Under the pieces are notes generated by a model, which saw nothing but the letters and a program-made list of their open reading frames with translations, was not told where the DNA came from and searched no databases. DNA of 64,000 nt from Locusta migratoria (taxonomy: Eukaryota; Arthropoda; Insecta; Orthoptera; Acrididae): contig CM048747.1 of NCBI GenBank assembly GCA_026315105.1, forward strand, positions 276,887,991 through 276,951,990. The letters run 5' to 3'. Below are positions 35,684 through 47,181 of the stretch, piece by piece (position 1 is the first letter of the stretch; every line of letters starts with the position of its first letter). The translations under genes and the position numbers were made by a program.

Positions 35684-35906
35684 AGATCTCTTCAAAGAAG
35701 CAAGAAAACGTTCTCCTTGTATTATATATATAGATGAAATAGATGCTATTGGACGAAAAAGAAGTGGGGGAGTAGGCCAGTTTGATGGAGGAGTTGGTGA
35801 AGGAGAACAGACTCTGAATCAGCTTTTAGTGGAAATGGATGGAATGGCATCAAAAGAAGGTGTTATCATGCTTGCATCAACTAATAGGGCTGATGTGTTA
35901 GATAAG
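35684..35906 (+). CDS. SPG7: Paraplegin, visible exon 5: Walker B and second region of homology
   Basis: After one base that completes the split Arg codon, this exon encodes visible residues 231-304. It holds Walker B, CIIYIDEID, with the hydrolysis-activating Glu at about residue 248. It also has the QTLNQLLVEMDGM helix and the sensor segment LASTNRADVLDK that starts the second region of homology. The acceptor is TTATTCCAG and the donor is AAG|GTGAAT (phase 0). An 83 bp intron, by far the shortest in the gene, separates it from exon 6. Confidence 0.95.
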
Positions 35907-35989
35907 GTGAATTGCATGGAATTTGTAATGTCTTTTTGCCAAATTATGTTCCCCTTTTTTCTAATACTGTATTGATCTTTTATCATCAG

Positions 35990-36152
35990 GCATTACTTCG
36001 ACCTGGGAGATTTGATCGCCACATCTTAATTGACTTGCCAACATTTGAAGAGCGGAGAGAGATTTTTGAGCAACATCTCAAGAGCATATGTTTATCAGAG
36101 CCTCCTGAGGTTTATTCTAAAAGACTTGCATATTTAACGCCTGGATTTAGTG
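35990..36152 (+). CDS. SPG7: Paraplegin, visible exon 6: arginine fingers and AAA lid
   Basis: This exon encodes visible residues 305-358 plus the first base of a Gly codon. ALLRPGRFDRH contains the two arginine-finger residues that contact the neighbouring subunit's nucleotide. The lid helices follow, with HLKSICLSEPPEVYSKRLAYLTPGFSG split over two exons; the YSKRLA spacing resembles paraplegin rather than AFG3L2. The acceptor is ATCATCAG and the donor is GTG|GTGAGT in phase 1. The next exon begins GT GCC GAT, restoring GADIAN. Confidence 0.94.
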
Positions 36153-36337
36153 GTGAGTTCCTTCCTCTAAAGCATTATTTCTTCTGATACAGTTGGCCCC
36201 AGATTGAAGTATCATTGTGTGTCGTTTTTTTTTTACTGGCACTTCAAATACGGTACAGATATTATTTTAATAATGTTTTTGTTGAGACAGTCATTTAAAT
36301 ACTTTAGTAAATATGAAAAAATCAACTATTTTGAATA

Positions 36338-36844
36338 TCAATAAAATTCTTCCGGGTATGAGACCGCGTCGTCATTTTATAAACTGTACCGATGTTTCAG
36401 CCACTGTTGCAGGCGGTCTTCATCAGGGTCTGTGTCTGACTGCTGAATATATGATAGCTTGGGGTTTATATAGCAGCGGATGAGGGAGAGGAAGGGGGAT
36501 GTTGGTTTTCCTTTATTGGTGGTTGCATTATTGAACGCCATTGATGGTAAGCAGCATTGATGATTGGTGTTTTAAAGGCTGTTTTTCATATGATTGGAGG
36601 TTGTTTCATATGATTGGAGGTTGCCGCTTTCCACCAATGGCATGCAATAATATAACCGCCAATAAAGGAAAACCAGTGTCCTCCTTCCTCTCCCTTACCC
36701 ACTGCTACATAAACCCCAAGCTATTGTATATTCAGCAATCAGACACAGACCCTGATGAAGGCCGCTTGCAACAGTGGCCGAAACGTCAGTACAGTTTATA
36801 AAATGATGACGTGGTCTCATACCCGGAAGAATTTTATTGATAGT
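36338..36844. mobile_element. 507 bp palindrome resembling Penelope-like terminal repeats
   Basis: Left arm 36338-36530 and right arm 36640-36844 are inverted copies: TCAATAAAATTCTTCCGGG and its mirror form the ends. The right arm carries CTGATGA (36752-36758), a GGCC...GGCC stem, GAAAC and GTC, a hammerhead-like core; the left arm has a slightly decayed mirror. The centre contains a 21 bp direct repeat (CATATGATTGGAGGTTG twice, 36588-36625). Confidence 0.75.
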
Positions 36845-37740
36845 GACAACAGCCACGGAAACCTATGTTTGTATTTTGAATAGTTTTAATGTCAGAACTA
36901 TAATACTGTGTATCTTGCCAGTAATGTATTTGGTAGTAAGAAGTATGACAAGATTTCACCATAAATCTTTCCTTCTTAATAATGCATTTTCTGTACACGC
37001 ACCTAAATTCCTTCCTTTCCAGTGCCCTTTATCCAGGCAGTGCTGTTAAGGAACCCCCTCAAGTGCAAATTTGCAAACTTGGTCTCTAATAATGCTTATT
37101 AGAAAGTGTTGTGGTAGGAAAAATATTTTCTGCTAGTGACTCACTATGTGCATCAGGAGAGGGACAGAAAACGAGTATGAAGGAGATGCAGAGATCAACC
37201 TTTTGTGCCACATATGCATCACACTTCACAAAATGGACATCATCGGCATCCGAAAAATGTTCAAAACAAACTGTTAACTTGTGCCATGAATAATGAATTT
37301 AAAATAGCATGACAGTGGTCACAAATGATCGCATCATAAAGATTGAAGGCAAACTACTTGGAAGTTATAAACTGTGCAGAACATTCAGCTAGATGTCCAC
37401 TTTTAATTAAAGAATACATATAGTGTAATAAGGTTATGAGAACTGATGGAATGTGATATCGTATAACTGAAAGTGAAATAGGCTTATTGTGAAATCAGCT
37501 ACAGTTATGAAATTTGAAAAACATAAGAGAGCAAAGATTCACAGAAAAGCTGCATAATGTTACTGAGCTTTGTTTAGTCAATAGGAGAGTACCACAGAAA
37601 TGCTAAATTAACTGCAGTGGAAAATATCACAAACATGATATTGTGCATTACAGGACCTCTACAAAATTTCAGGAGCACTCATTGTAAAATGAGCCAATAA
37701 ACAAATTATTCCTCCAAAATAATATATCTCAAATAATGAT

Positions 37741-39090
37741 CCTGTTGTTGTTGTTGTTGTTGTTGTTGTTGTCTTCAGTCCTCAGACTGGTTTGATGCAG
37801 CTCTCCCTGGTACCCTGTCCTGTGCAAGACTCTTCATCTGAGAATACATTTGGCAACCTAAATCCTTTTGAATCTGCTTACTGTTTTCGTCCCTCGGTCT
37901 CCCTCTACGATTTTTACCCCACACACTTCCTTCTAATGCTAAGTTGACAATTCCTTGATGTTTCAAAATGTGTCCACCCAATCTATCCCTTCTCTTAGTC
38001 AGGATATGCCAGAAACTCCTTTTCTCCCCGATTCGGTTGAGCACCTCCTCATTAGTTACGTGATTTACCCATCTAATTTTCATCATTCGTCTGTAGTACC
38101 ACATTCAAAAGCTACCATCATCTTTTTATCTGAACTCCTTATCGTCCACGTTTCACTCCCATACAATTCTACACTCCAGGCAAGTGCTTTCAGAAAGGAC
38201 TTCCTAACATTTAAATTAATATTAGATGTTAACAGTTTTAGTTTCTTTAGAAATGTTTTTCTTCCTATAGCCATCCTGCATTTTAAATCTTCTCTACTTT
38301 GGGCATCAGAAGTTATTTTGCTACCCAAATAACAAAACTCGTCTACTAATTTTATTGTCTCATTAACTAATCTAATTCCTTCAGCATCCCCAGATTTGTT
38401 TTACATTACATTCCATTACCCTCATTTTACTCTTGCTAATGTTCATCTTATATCTTCCTTTCAAGACACTGCCCAGTCCATTCAATTGCTCTTCCAGATC
38501 CTTTGCAGTCTTGGCTAACCGCAAAGTTTTTATTTCTTCTCCCTGAATTTTAATTCCCTCTTCAAATTTCTCCTTGCATTCCATCACTGCTTGCTCAATG
38601 TACAGATTGAACAACATGGGGGAAAGGCTAAAACCCTGTCTTACTACCTTCCCAACCTCTGCGTCCCTTTGTTGCCCTTCAACTCTAATAACGGCTGTCT
38701 GGTTTTGTATAGGTTGAATATAACTCTTCACTCCCTACATTTTACTCCTGCTACTTTCAGAATTTCAGACTGTATTCCAGTCGATATTGTCAAAAGCTTT
38801 CTCCAAATCTAGAAACACTAAAAATGTATGTTCGCCTTTCCTTAGCCTATCTTCTAAGATAAGTCGTAATGTATTACCTCCCATGTTCCTACATTTCTCC
38901 TAAATCCAAACTGATGTTCCCTGAGTTCAGATTCCACAAGTTTTTCCATTCAGCTATAAATAATTTGTGTTGCAACTATGACTTATTAAACTGATAGTTC
39001 TGTAATTTTCACATTTGTCTGCACTTGTTTTCTTTGGATTTGGAATTACAATATACTTCTTGAAGTCAGATGGTATTTCCCTATGATCCT
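37741..39090 (-). mobile_element. RTE-type LINE, 5'-truncated copy
   Basis: On the minus strand it covers the second half of the reverse transcriptase to the 3' end. The tail is an (AAC)n run (seen as GTT units at 37744-37773), as in the copy ending at 61968. Readable frames include 38381-38731 (QGFSLSPMLFNLYIEQAV), 38083-38328 (LKALAWSVELYGSETWT) and 37775-38104 (RRDRLGGHILKHQG with RGRPRD). Frameshifts separate them. Confidence 0.9.
38381..38731 (-). pseudogene. RTE-type reverse transcriptase fragment lacking the catalytic box
   Basis: RQGFSLSPMLFNLYIEQAV is the conserved block before the RT active site. It should lead within ~30 residues to a FADD box, but the frame reads EIKTLRLAKTAKDLEEQL, skipping the FADD segment around 38508-38525. 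The fragment therefore cannot polymerise. Confidence 0.8.
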
Positions 39091-39208
39091 AATGCTAAAA
39101 TTATAGAAGTTTAGGCTCAGAAGAAAGGGTACTAGTAGTCATTATTCCTTTTCACTATCCAAGAATGGAATAGGATGTGGAGGGTGGATATGATACTAGT
39201 TTACTGTA

Positions 39209-39212
<4 letters not shown>

Positions 39213-39268
<56 letters not shown>
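39213..39268. repeat. (AC)n microsatellite
   Basis: About 28 AC units in the intron, without obvious fold-back flanks. Confidence 0.95.
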
Positions 39269-39270
<2 letters not shown>

Positions 39271-39729
39271 GCCACAGCAAGATTGTGTTGACAACAATTA
39301 GATTTAGGCTAAATTTACACTGCCTTTGATACAATGTAATGTGAAGCTGAGCATAGCCAAGTGATGGCATACTGAAATTGCTTGACAATGTGGAGGCTTC
39401 GTTTAACAATGTAAACAGTGGGTGTCAATTTAGACTGCATACTGAGCTGTGTTTTGTGCAAGTGATTGGAGCAGCTTCTTGCTTGTGCTTGCGCCTGCAG
39501 TGTTGTTGCTTGTTTCTGATGGATGTCAAAAGACTTACAAATAATGTGCTCTGTGTCATGAGATCAATAAAATTAAATATTATCACAACAGGAATCTGGT
39601 ACATGAAGCATGGGATGAAATAGCTCAATATTGTGGCGCAGAAAGTAAGTTCAAAAATCTAAAATAAATTACCAAATTACAAAAAATAAGTATCACAAAC
39701 AGTTTTATATATTTTCACATTTCATCAGA

Positions 39730-39866
39730 AAACGAAACACATACATTCATGCAATCACTCGAGCAACTATACACACACAACCACCAAGTCCGGCCAGGCC
39801 GGCACCACAAGCATCTAGACTGTATCGTCTAGTCTGGATGCTTGTGGTGCTGGAGTGGCTGGACAT

Positions 39867-39910
<44 letters not shown>

Positions 39911-40078
39911 TAATTGCCTGAGTGATTGCACGAATGTTTGTGTTTCTTTTTCTGATGAATGCCATGGTCGAAAATTTAAGTTGTGTGTATGTGATTATCT
40001 ATTTTCATGCCTGTCAGCAGCTCAGCGAGCATCTTTACGATGAGTTATTACGTATTCTCCATTATTGACAAATGTTGA
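39730..40078. mobile_element. F3 fold-back element with palindromic centre
   Basis: Left arm about 39730-39816 and right arm about 39836-39960 are inverted copies around CTAGACTGTATCGTCTAG. The right arm has GGATGCTTGTGGTGCTGG, (GT)n at 39869-39909, CTGATGA at 39952, GCCATGGTCGAAAA, CTGTCAGCAGCTCAGCG, CGATGAGTTATTACG and the end CTCCATTATTGACA. The left arm is shorter, so the palindrome is lopsided. Confidence 0.75.
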
Positions 40079-40079
40079 A

Positions 40080-40699
40080 ATCGGAGACCCTAGATGGCAG
40101 CTACTATTTTGTAATGAATTTGTTGCTAACAATTCGGAAACTGTTGCCTGAAACTCGGTCGAGAGCCAGAATAAACATTTGGCAGATTGTATTGGAACAT
40201 TCAATCACTTACTGCACAGTCTTTCATATTGTGATATTCACCTGAAAATCAACCCTTTGAAATCTTCAAAATGAAATCATCATTTCTGATATTCAGCCAG
40301 ATGATATCATCATTTCTGACTCCCAACATTCGTAAAACTAATATTACATACAGTGAACTGAGATGAACATTTGTCAGCCATGTCATAATTTTTAAACTGT
40401 GAACCATTTCTTGTAATAAAATTTCGTTTGTAAACCTAAGATTGTGTGAATATCTGATGGTGACCATAACTTTCTCTTCAGGGGTAATAGCCTTCTGAAA
40501 TTTTTGATTTGCTTCTCTATTCTAATCAAAAGAGATGACACTATATAATCAAATGTCTCTGTACTAATTCTGAAATAATTCTAAAATTTGACTTCATCTT
40601 TTCTGAAATGATTAAATTCTCCTAAAGTTGTCCTATCCTCGTTGATCTTATGCACCCATTCATGAGTCCATTGAATTCTGAGGGCACTGTTTTCTGATT

Positions 40700-40730
<31 letters not shown>

Positions 40731-42730
40731 CTGGGTCAAGGAAAAACAACATTGTTTAGAGCCCATTCAACAACTGCTGGCCAGATCACATGCATTGTGA
40801 ACGCTCTGTTCCTTATATTGGCTTTTGCCATTGTGCTCTACATCACATTGTATCACGTCACATGGCATCCCAGGCAGTGTAAACATAAACTTAGTGGCTC
40901 ACCCCATCCCCCTCTCCCACTTAGCAAATGTGTCAAATATAGAATGTTGCACCATTCAAGGAAGCACTTATCAGAAATCCAAATGAAATGAAAGGATCTT
41001 ATAGCATTGCTGTTTGCGACACCCTTTCTTGGTTCGTTCAGTTTGGTGCATGTTTATTTTGATGCCACTTCAGTGACTTTCACATCAATGAAGATGACGT
41101 GACAATACAAACCCAGTCCTCTAGCACAAAAAAATCACCAAACCATTTGATTCTGGTGCCTCATGATTTAGAGACAGTTACACTAATCAGTAGTCTAAAA
41201 GCATTTGCCATCCAAGCAATTACTTTACAAATGTGAAGTAACATTAGAGAAATACATTTTCTACCTTTTTTTTTTTTTTTTTCTTCATGGGAGATGGCAC
41301 TAAATGTAGATATACTTAACGTAATGAGGTAGCTAGTTTGAACTCATATTTTGGATGACATTCCATCACCAAAATGTGACTAAACTGAAAGGTAGGAAGT
41401 TTGCAAGTCTTTTATAATATCCTACAGGATACTGTTGATAGAGAATTGATTATCAAGTGGAACTGTTGCATTAGAACTCCTCTTGGTGTTTCAGATTTTA
41501 TTGATTTTAATTGATGTTGTTGGATTCAGACATGAACAAAGTAAAGTTGGCTGCTTAGGTAAAGGACCGAGATGCAAATAGTGCAGCCCTCAAAGCAGTA
41601 GAGGATGTGCAAAGAGGAACATGCATGTGTGATTTGGACTATCAGCTACTGTGGTATAAATTTTGGCATGGAAGAAACAGGGATTCACAAATGTACACTA
41701 CAGAGATAGTACAATTGTGCTACTTATTTGTTAGAAGGAATATTACATCAGTTAACGCTGTTATAATATGAAGGAAATACTCCGTAATTCAATACAAGAA
41801 CAGCTACTAGCGTGATCAACATAGAAGTAGATATCTTGTCACATAGCACCTCAAATTACTTAATAAAGGGAAGTCTCTGGTGCAGATTGTATACTATTCA
41901 GGTCCCTCTCATTGTATGCTGATACAATAACTCCATTTGTGGCAGTCATATACAACCTTGCACTCAACAAAAGATCCATGCCGAAAGGCTGAAAAGTTAC
42001 ACGGGTCACATCAATACTCAAGAAAGGAAATTAGATTAAGCCATTAAATTACATACTCATATCGCTGAAGTTGATTTGAAGTAGGATTTTGGGGCATATG
42101 AATCATATTGAAGAAAACCATCTGGTAATACATAATCTACTTTGATTAAGAAAATATCATTCTTGTGCAACCGAAATTACTCTGTAATCTGTAAGTGAGC
42201 AAAAACTTTATAAAACTGTTACTGCACATCATTTTATGGCCATCCACAATCCTCTCTTCCTCCTCCCCCCTCCCCCAACAAGGAAAAACAAGAAATGTAA
42301 CATTAGAATAGTTCAATCTATAGTACAAGCAATTTTCTTTATGAATAGCAACTGACTTTTACAAATCTTCGTTATATGTAGCAGTCAACGCTGTTGGACT
42401 ACATGTTGATTAACAGTTACAGGTAATTGTAAGATTGGTATATTTGTGGCCCAAGATGCTTCCGATATCAGCATTGGCTCTTAAGCAAAAACATTAATGA
42501 ACACTGATTCAGAGGACTAAATCAGTTACATCTAAACCACATTACCAGTAGTCTTGAATAGCCTTTGAAATTACTGTATGCCTGGTTTCATGGTTACTTG
42601 TATATTGTAACCATAACACACATTTCACATTTTATATTTTTAGGTGACAGGGAACACAATGCAATATATTTTTCTGCTTTAAAAAGTAGTTGTAGTAGTA
42701 ATGCATAAATTTAAATTATTTCTTTTTCAG
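40080..42730. other. Intronic DNA with no recognised element
   Basis: AT-rich sequence with an A run at 40699-40725 and a T run near 41269-41282. I see no gene or repeat family. Confidence 0.5.
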
Positions 42731-43041
42731 GTGCCGATATTGCAAATGTTTGTAATGAAGCTGCACTCCATGCAGCTCGAAGCAAACAAAAATGTGTAAC
42801 AGGTTCTGACTTGGAGTATGCTGTTGAGAGGCTTGTAGGTGGCACAGAGAAACGTACAAGTGTAATGTCTCCTGCAGAGAAGCGAACTGTCGCCTATCAT
42901 GAAGCTGGACATGCAATAGTAGGCTGGATGTTGCCACATACTGATGCACTACTTAAAGTCACCATTGTACCGAGAACCTCCTTAGCATTGGGTTTCGCAC
43001 AATACACTCCCACTGAGCAACGTTTATACTCACAGGAGGAA
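42731..43041 (+). CDS. SPG7: Paraplegin, visible exon 7: end of AAA lid and M41 zinc protease
   Basis: After completing the split Gly, this exon encodes visible residues 360-462. ADIANVCNEAALHAAR ends the AAA lid. The peptidase M41 domain follows, with the zinc-binding and catalytic motif HEAGH at residues 415-419: two His ligands and the catalytic Glu are all present, so the protease site looks active. The exon closes with LGFAQYTPTEQRLYSQEE. The acceptor is TCTTTTTCAG. The donor GAA|GTTAGT is phase 0 and less canonical; reading on gives VSNFLFF, which the family lacks. Confidence 0.95.
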
Positions 43042-43725
43042 GTTAGTAATTTTTTATTTTTTTGTAAGTACATTATTATTTATTGCATCACAGTTTTCTT
43101 GAATAAGCATTAAACAGGTCTCACAGGTGTTGTAGTGAAATTGTAGTATGTCTGCATTGTCTGGCGAAAAACAAGACATGTGCAGTAGGTTTTCATAATT
43201 GTTGCATACACTTTTTAAAGTGAGATTAGGTCTGAATTTGCCATTCACTGACTTCGTGAATTGGAATAGGTATTCGACTTCGTGAATTGGAATAGGTATT
43301 CACAATAATTTTAATATATGACCTGATGAGGATGCTTATCAATAATAATGGATAGATAACAACTCACCATAAAGATGGTTTTTATCTGAAAAAGAAACCC
43401 ATGCATTCACACAATCACTTGGACATAACTCAAGCACATAAGACCACCATCTCTGGCCAGTCCAGTATCTGAATATGTCAATAACATATTTTTAATTATT
43501 TGATGGTTGGCTCCCTCTTGCATTCTAGTACAGGATTATAGAAAGTTACAGTTTCAAGGCAATTTTGCTTATTTATTACTAAATTGTAACATTTTATTTG
43601 CTCTTACCAACATATCTATTGTTGTAATCATAAATAGCTTTTACAATTCTCTCGCTTTACTTTTAGTTGCATTTCTAATGTTCAATAAATTCAACAAGCA
43701 AGTGTGATTTTGTTTTATGTTTCAG
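43042..43725 (+). other. SPG7: 684 bp intron between exons 7 and 8
   Basis: It contains a 29 bp tandem duplication (TTCGTGAATTGGAATAGGTA, twice, 43252-43302). It also holds a short F3 arm at 43350-43470, with outward ACTCACC at 43362-43368, TGAAAAAGAAACCCATGC and CCATCTCTGGCCAGTCC. Confidence 0.8.
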
Positions 43726-44037
43726 CTGTTTGAACGCATGTGTATGGCGTTGGGTGGTCGTGTTGCTGAATCTCTTACTTTTAATAAGATCACTACCGGT
43801 GCTCAAAATGACCTACAAAAAGTCACAAAAATGGCATATGCACAAGTGAAAATATATGGCATGAGTGACACGGTAGGGCTCATTTCTTTCCCTGAGGATG
43901 AATCACGTGAAATTGGGCGTAGGCCATATAGCAAAAGACTTGCTGCACTAATTGATGACGAAGTCAATAAGTTAGTGGCTCGTGCTTACAGCCGCACAGA
44001 AGAATTGTTGCGTGAGAATTCTGACAAACTGAAACAG
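43726..44037 (+). CDS. SPG7: Paraplegin, visible exon 8: M41 domain with third zinc ligand
   Basis: This exon encodes visible residues 463-566. LFERMCMALGGRVAE is the strongly conserved helix after the active site. ITTGAQNDLQKVT supplies the acidic third zinc ligand (Asp about 491). The tail includes ISFPEDES, IGRRPYSKRL and the helix ending in DKLKQ. The acceptor is TATGTTTCAG and the donor is CAG|GTGAGT, both phase 0. A 684 bp intron precedes it. With exon 7, every residue needed for proteolysis is present. Confidence 0.95.
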
Positions 44038-44315
44038 GTGAGTTATGCAATACTTTGATTACTACAATGTAATTTCTTATGAAGAATCTGTAGGTTAGCT
44101 TGGGCCACATCTTATGTATTAAAGTGTCTCATGGAACAATCATAACTAATCTTAGTCTTTACCATTTCATAAAATTTTATATTTACTTTATGGTGGAATG
44201 TGAAGCTACAGAGGCTTCAACAAAGTTGAAAAAAAAAACCTTTGCTTTCTAGCTATTTTAACTTTTGTATATGTTTATAAATGAAAATGGAGACGCAGGG
44301 TCCACATTGTTGAGG

Positions 44316-44443
<128 letters not shown>

Positions 44444-44939
44444 TTCTTTCATCTGCATAGTACTGATGATCCATAAGGCTGTTGTTGGATTGTTGCTAAC
44501 AGTGAAGCACTGTTATAGATTTACCATTGTCTCCACCCACAGCCCCCCTTCCCTCCTCCCCCCTCCGCCAGTTGGTGATCTTGGATAGTGTAGATCTACT
44601 ATTTCTATTCACTGATCATCCTGTTGCCAAACAAAAAAGGCTGGGAACTGTGGAATATTAGCAGTGCCGTGCTGTTCTCAACAAATTAGCTTTTACAACA
44701 AATGTGCCTTGGATTTGTGGACCATTGTGGTTCTGGGGTGCTAAGAAGATAAAGATGAACACAGTCTGAATATTGTGTCACTCAGTGTCCTGGTAATTAT
44801 CAAATATACAGTGTAATTAATGGTCATGAGCACTAATGAATATTATCGAAATTCGAACTGCTCTGGTTTTACCAATGAATTCTGATTCTGCTTACAATAC
44901 CATGATAGATTAGAGTATGGAGACACCATGGTGAGAGAT

Positions 44940-45285
44940 GGATGAGCTGTTGCCTTAAATGTCTCTGTACTGGACCTCATATTATAGTTTGGGGTGGTAT
45001 TGGATTCCATCCCTTAACCTCCCTCCAAGTATGCATTTCCTGCACACTACTCATCCAATGTACCTCTTGGAAGTATTCGAGGCTGTTGTCCTCCCCTTTG
45101 GATCTTGCTGATGGTCACATAATCCTCTCATTGTCGAATTTTACCTTTCTAACTATGGGTACATTTAACAGAATGGATGTATTCCACAGGTCAACAATGT
45201 GTAAACATTACAAAAGAATGTCTCTCAAGCCTGCAACCAAATCTGAGAGCAACCAAGTATGTTCACACTATTTCATGATTCCTTG
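44940..45285 (+). pseudogene. Possible Tc1/mariner transposase relic
   Basis: The frame reads GPHIIVWGGIGFHPLTSL, resembling the VWGGISFH block that precedes the second catalytic region in Tc1-like transposases. The downstream part is not clearly alignable and no inverted ends were found. Chance similarity remains possible. Confidence 0.3.
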
Positions 45286-45598
45286 AGGATGAGGGCTAAA
45301 TGTAGTGTAAGATGGAGTGGTTACAACATTGAGAATCTCTTGTAGTGTGGACACACAGATGCACATAAAAATCATTTTTCTACTAGTATTACTTTGTGTA
45401 AGGATGTAGTACTTCCTTGCCGCATCTTATAAAAAGGTCCATTTTCACAAACCCATTGTTTATATTTTCTTCATTATTTTGTAAAAAGCAAATATTGAGA
45501 CACAAGATATGTCTTGTTATCTTTTTTTCCTCATGCCTTATCAAGAAATCTGGCCTTTGAACACTCTGGATAGATCATGTGACCTGGTTACCATTTTT

Positions 45599-45603
45599 TT
45601 CTT

Positions 45604-45637
<34 letters not shown>
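45599..45637. repeat. Poly(T) tract
   Basis: A run of T broken only by a few C residues. It could be the poly(A) tail of a minus-strand retroelement, but no body is recognisable to its right. Confidence 0.7.
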
Positions 45638-45640
<3 letters not shown>

Positions 45641-46946
45641 GCTTTGTGTTCAGAGCAGACAAGTTTGGTAGTTGAGATGTATGAGAGTTAACTATCATAC
45701 TTCTCGAACCACTATAGTGTGACACTTACTTTGTGTCAAGGCAGTCCCATTATTGGAATATGCCATAGCCGCCAGGGAAGACAAAAACATGAAGAAATAC
45801 AATTGATATGTAATAATGTCCACAAAGACCACAGAGGTTTTGTTGCCTTCACGTACTCTGAGGTCTCATGAAAGCAGAGATCAAAGTTGCCCATAGCAAA
45901 ATACTGCCCATACCTTTGTACATGTTCTTTCTTATGGCCGAATGCCTGTTACAACCCGCTCACCAGGATGGCAGCATTTCCAGACATGGCTATAAAAATT
46001 CCATTCATCCAATCGACAATTCAGTTTCATTGATCAATGGTCCATTCTCAATGTGCCTTAATGAGCGCTCTGCAGTTGTAATTAACGATGTCATTTGGTC
46101 AACATTGGAATACATAGAGGCCATCAGCTGCAGAGCCCCATGTCCAGCAATGTACATTGGAAGTGCTCTGAAGCAGCTGTGCATGCTCCAGCATTGTGTT
46201 CTACCATGAGATGCACCTAACCTCATGTCACCTGTTCATGCTTTCTCCATTCTTCAACCACTTGCCATGTTGCTCACGGCACTCAGCCATCCGGCTCTAC
46301 CATTTCCTACATGATCATTTGTAGGGGCTAATTCCTAACAATCTCCCCTTTGTCAGTCAGTGGTCATTTGCTACCCTTAAAGTCACTAGGATTATTCTTC
46401 TCTGCTTACATACTTTCCTCATGTTCTTGGTGCTATTTTCTAGCTCAATGGACAGTGTTAATTGTATGGCTCAACAGTATTTTTTAAATATTATTAGGAT
46501 TTTTGTTGTGTAAAAGTTGCATTTCACGGAAGTTCTCAGTTTTGAACATACTATTTGATAAAACAGACATGTTGAGCATAAGTGCCTAAAAGACACAGTT
46601 TCAGCACTTCCTCTGTGCTTAGTTGTGTAGTTTGTCTCTGAAATTTTGTTTTTCTTTGTTGACATGTACTCTTTGATCAGCTTACCTTTTGAAGCTACTA
46701 GCAATGATCCAGCTGTTGTTGTGTAGTTAAAGTAGAATTCTGTGTGCCAGAACCCCTAAGTTTACCCTTCTGTCTTTTTTTGTCAGCAGTTTCCAGATTC
46801 TGGCAAATGCAGTCATTTTTCCAAATTTATTATTTCTATTTGCTTTAATTTCTTACTATTTAAATAGATTATTTTTATATAATTTGTCTATGTAATTATT
46901 TTTCCTTTTCATTGCTTGTGAAGTGAACTGTTTGAATTTCTTTCAG

Positions 46947-47159
46947 CTTGCTGAAGCTTTACTTAAAAAGGAGACACTTAACTATGATGATGTGGTAGAA
47001 TTAATAGGGCCTCCACCACACGGGAAAAAACGACTCATTGGCCCAGTTGAGTTTGAAATGTCAATCAGTAAAGATGCTCGTATGGACAAACCTCAAAAAC
47101 AGCCTGAGCCTCCTAGTGACCGTCCAGAACCAAGTGCATCGTCAGTTGTAGGATTGTGA
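46947..47159 (+). CDS. SPG7: Paraplegin, last exon and stop codon
   Basis: This exon encodes visible residues 567-636 and the stop TGA at 47157-47159. It opens with LAEALLKKETLNYDDVVELIGPPPHGKK, the end of the M41 domain and the IGPPPHG signature that marks paraplegin against AFG3L2. A poorly conserved acidic and proline-rich tail follows (KPQKQPEPPSDRPEPSASS). The acceptor is ATTTCTTTCAG, phase 0. The exon fits the visible C-terminus of the family, and the frame is open from exon 1 to here with no frameshift, so the gene appears functional. Confidence 0.94.
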   Translation, partial: LAEALLKKETLNYDDVVELIGPPPHGKKRLIGPVEFEMSISKDARMDKPQKQPEPPSDRPEPSASSVVGL

Positions 47160-47175
47160 AGAAGTTGATAGGAAA

Positions 47176-47181
47176 TAATAA
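47176..47181 (+). promoter_or_regulatory. SPG7: Poly(A) signal AATAAA of the paraplegin gene
   Basis: A canonical AATAAA lies only 17 nt after the stop codon, followed about 25-40 nt later by a T/G-rich stretch (TTTTGTCAGTTTTTC), as expected downstream of a cleavage site. This would make an unusually short 3' UTR. A second AATAAA at 47889-47894 could give a longer transcript end. Confidence 0.6.

Larger units (their letters stand above)
36153..42730 (+). other. SPG7: 6.6 kb intron between exons 6 and 7
   Basis: This phase 1 intron contains the Penelope-like palindrome, the truncated RTE-type LINE and the F3 palindrome listed separately. 36845-37740 shows nothing recognisable. Confidence 0.9.

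Noticed and set aside
36752..36787. Calling this a proven hammerhead ribozyme
   Set aside because: The core order fits, but upstream and downstream strands do not form a clear stem I and stem III would have almost no loop, so activity cannot be asserted from sequence alone.
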